5,064 bases of DNA from the NCBI GenBank assembly GCA_001796415.1, contig MGML01000061.1:1-5064 (forward strand), read 5' to 3'. Source of the DNA: Chloroflexi bacterium RBG_13_46_14. Its GTDB lineage: Bacteria > Chloroflexota > Dehalococcoidia > Dehalococcoidales > UBA2162. The position numbers and the translations under genes are program-made. The notes beneath the pieces were generated by a model that did not search any database, had not been told where the DNA came from, and worked only from the letters and a program-made list of their open reading frames with translations. Positions 4,394 through 5,064 of this stretch are shown piece by piece; position 1 is the stretch's first letter, and each line of letters starts with the position of its first letter.

Positions 4394-5064
4394 ATGAGAA
4401 GTAAAATCCTTGTACTGCTTACACTCGTAGCAACGATAATGATAGTACTTCCGGTAGCTGCTTGTGGACCAAAGCAGGCCTGGGGCGGTGATACCGTACG
4501 CGTACACTACACAGCGAAAACAGAAGATGGTGAAATAGTCGATTCGTCGCTCGACGGTGAACCACTTGAAATTACTCTCGGAGAGGGACAGGTTATTCCC
4601 GGGTTCGACCAGACTGTTATCGGGATGAAGGTCGGTGATAACAAAACTGTAACAGTCTCTGCCGATCAGGCTTACGGATATTATCGTGATGACCTCAAAA
4701 TGGAAGTCGACAGGGATGAACTCCCGGAAGACCTTGATTTAGACGTTGGTATGCAGTTGCAGGCAAGCCAGCCTGATGGTAGTGTGGTTATTTTCACCAT
4801 AACCGGTATATCCGATGAAAAAATAGAAGTTGACGCTAATCATCCGCTTGCCGGTCATGATCTGACATTTTATATCGAACTCGTTGAAATAGTAGCCTCC
4901 GGGAAAGATAAATCCGGCTCAAGCCTGGCATCGGTGTCGCTGGAAGAAGCTCTGTCCAGTGGAAAGGCGACACTGGCCGAGTTCGGTTCTAACACGTGTA
5001 TTCCCTGCAAGCAGATGAAACCGATTCTGGAACAACTGGCTGTCGAGTATAAAGATAAAGTTAA
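4394..5064 (+). CDS. lipoprotein with SlyD-like FKBP prolyl isomerase and thioredoxin domains (3' incomplete)
   Basis: At least 223 residues, cut by the window end. Residues 1-23 are a signal peptide (MRSK, then a hydrophobic core), ending in the lipobox V-A-A-C24, so C24 is likely lipidated and the protein is held on the outer face of the membrane. Residues 33-167 form an FKBP domain of SlyD type: GDTVRVHYTAKTEDGEIVDS, then G-Q-V-I-P-G-F-D (65-72), A-Y-G (93-95), an inserted chaperone flap (about 99-146), and the SlyD hallmark D-A-N-H-P-L-A-G (147-154). A Ser/Gly linker leads to a thioredoxin domain with C202-I-P-C205 followed by K-Q-M-K-P. ATG 4394 is chosen for its TGGAG at 4381-4385, eight bases upstream, and the clean signal peptide; an in-frame GTG at 4367 with GGGAG at 4355-4359 is possible. 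It would catalyse prolyl isomerisation and disulfide reduction of exported proteins, perhaps serving the permeases. Confidence 0.87.
   Translation, partial: MRSKILVLLTLVATIMIVLPVAACGPKQAWGGDTVRVHYTAKTEDGEIVDSSLDGEPLEITLGEGQVIPGFDQTVIGMKVGDNKTVTVSADQAYGYYRDDLKMEVDRDELPEDLDLDVGMQLQASQPDGSVVIFTITGISDEKIEVDANHPLAGHDLTFYIELVEIVASGKDKSGSSLASVSLEEALSSGKATLAEFGSNTCIPCKQMKPILEQLAVEYKDKV

Overview
The window reads as one long plus-strand, arsenic-type redox and transport operon from an anaerobic bacterium. Its centre is an unusually dense run of predicted selenoprotein genes. Four consecutive small genes (1582-2887) carry seven in-frame TGA codons between them. Each TGA lies where a redox cysteine would be expected or beside a second TGA, and each gene then runs to a TAA or TAG stop. 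RNA hairpins resembling bacterial SECIS elements follow the TGAs at suitable distances. Conventional ORF calling would truncate these genes or start them at internal ATGs. The host must have the SelA/SelB/SelC/SelD machinery elsewhere in its genome. Protein style suggests an anaerobe such as a Dehalococcoidia-like Chloroflexota or a Desulfobacterota member, but the sequence alone does not settle the lineage.

Layout: a sigma70-like promoter (42-70) overlaps at its 3' side an ArsR-type inverted-repeat operator (76-97). It is followed by an ArsR/SmtB metalloregulator (111-500) and a full-size permease of the ArsP/DUF318 family with a CSC motif (532-1566). Next come a thioredoxin-like protein with a U-x-x-C active site (1582-1824) and two paralogous small proteins with U-x-U motifs (UGU, 1866-2222; UEU, 2226-2558). 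A fourth small protein probably ends in G-U-V-F-G-U-P (2576-2887). Then come a cysteine-based ArsC of the thioredoxin-coupled, low-molecular-weight phosphatase type (2927-3349) and two overlapping half-size permeases (3342-3836, 3833-4366). Last is a predicted lipoprotein fusing a SlyD-like FKBP prolyl isomerase to a thioredoxin domain (4394 to the window end, incomplete).

All genes are on the plus strand with short gaps or overlaps, and no terminator is apparent inside, so they are probably co-transcribed and induced by the ArsR ligand. A plausible working model is that ArsR senses a thiophilic metalloid or metal such as arsenite. ArsC reduces arsenate, the selenoproteins pass electrons or chelate/hand off the metalloid through selenol pairs, and the permeases export it. 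The exported substrate and the role of the U-x-U proteins are inference. There is no stretch above 300 bases without a gene, and no tRNA, rRNA, CRISPR array or mobile element was seen.
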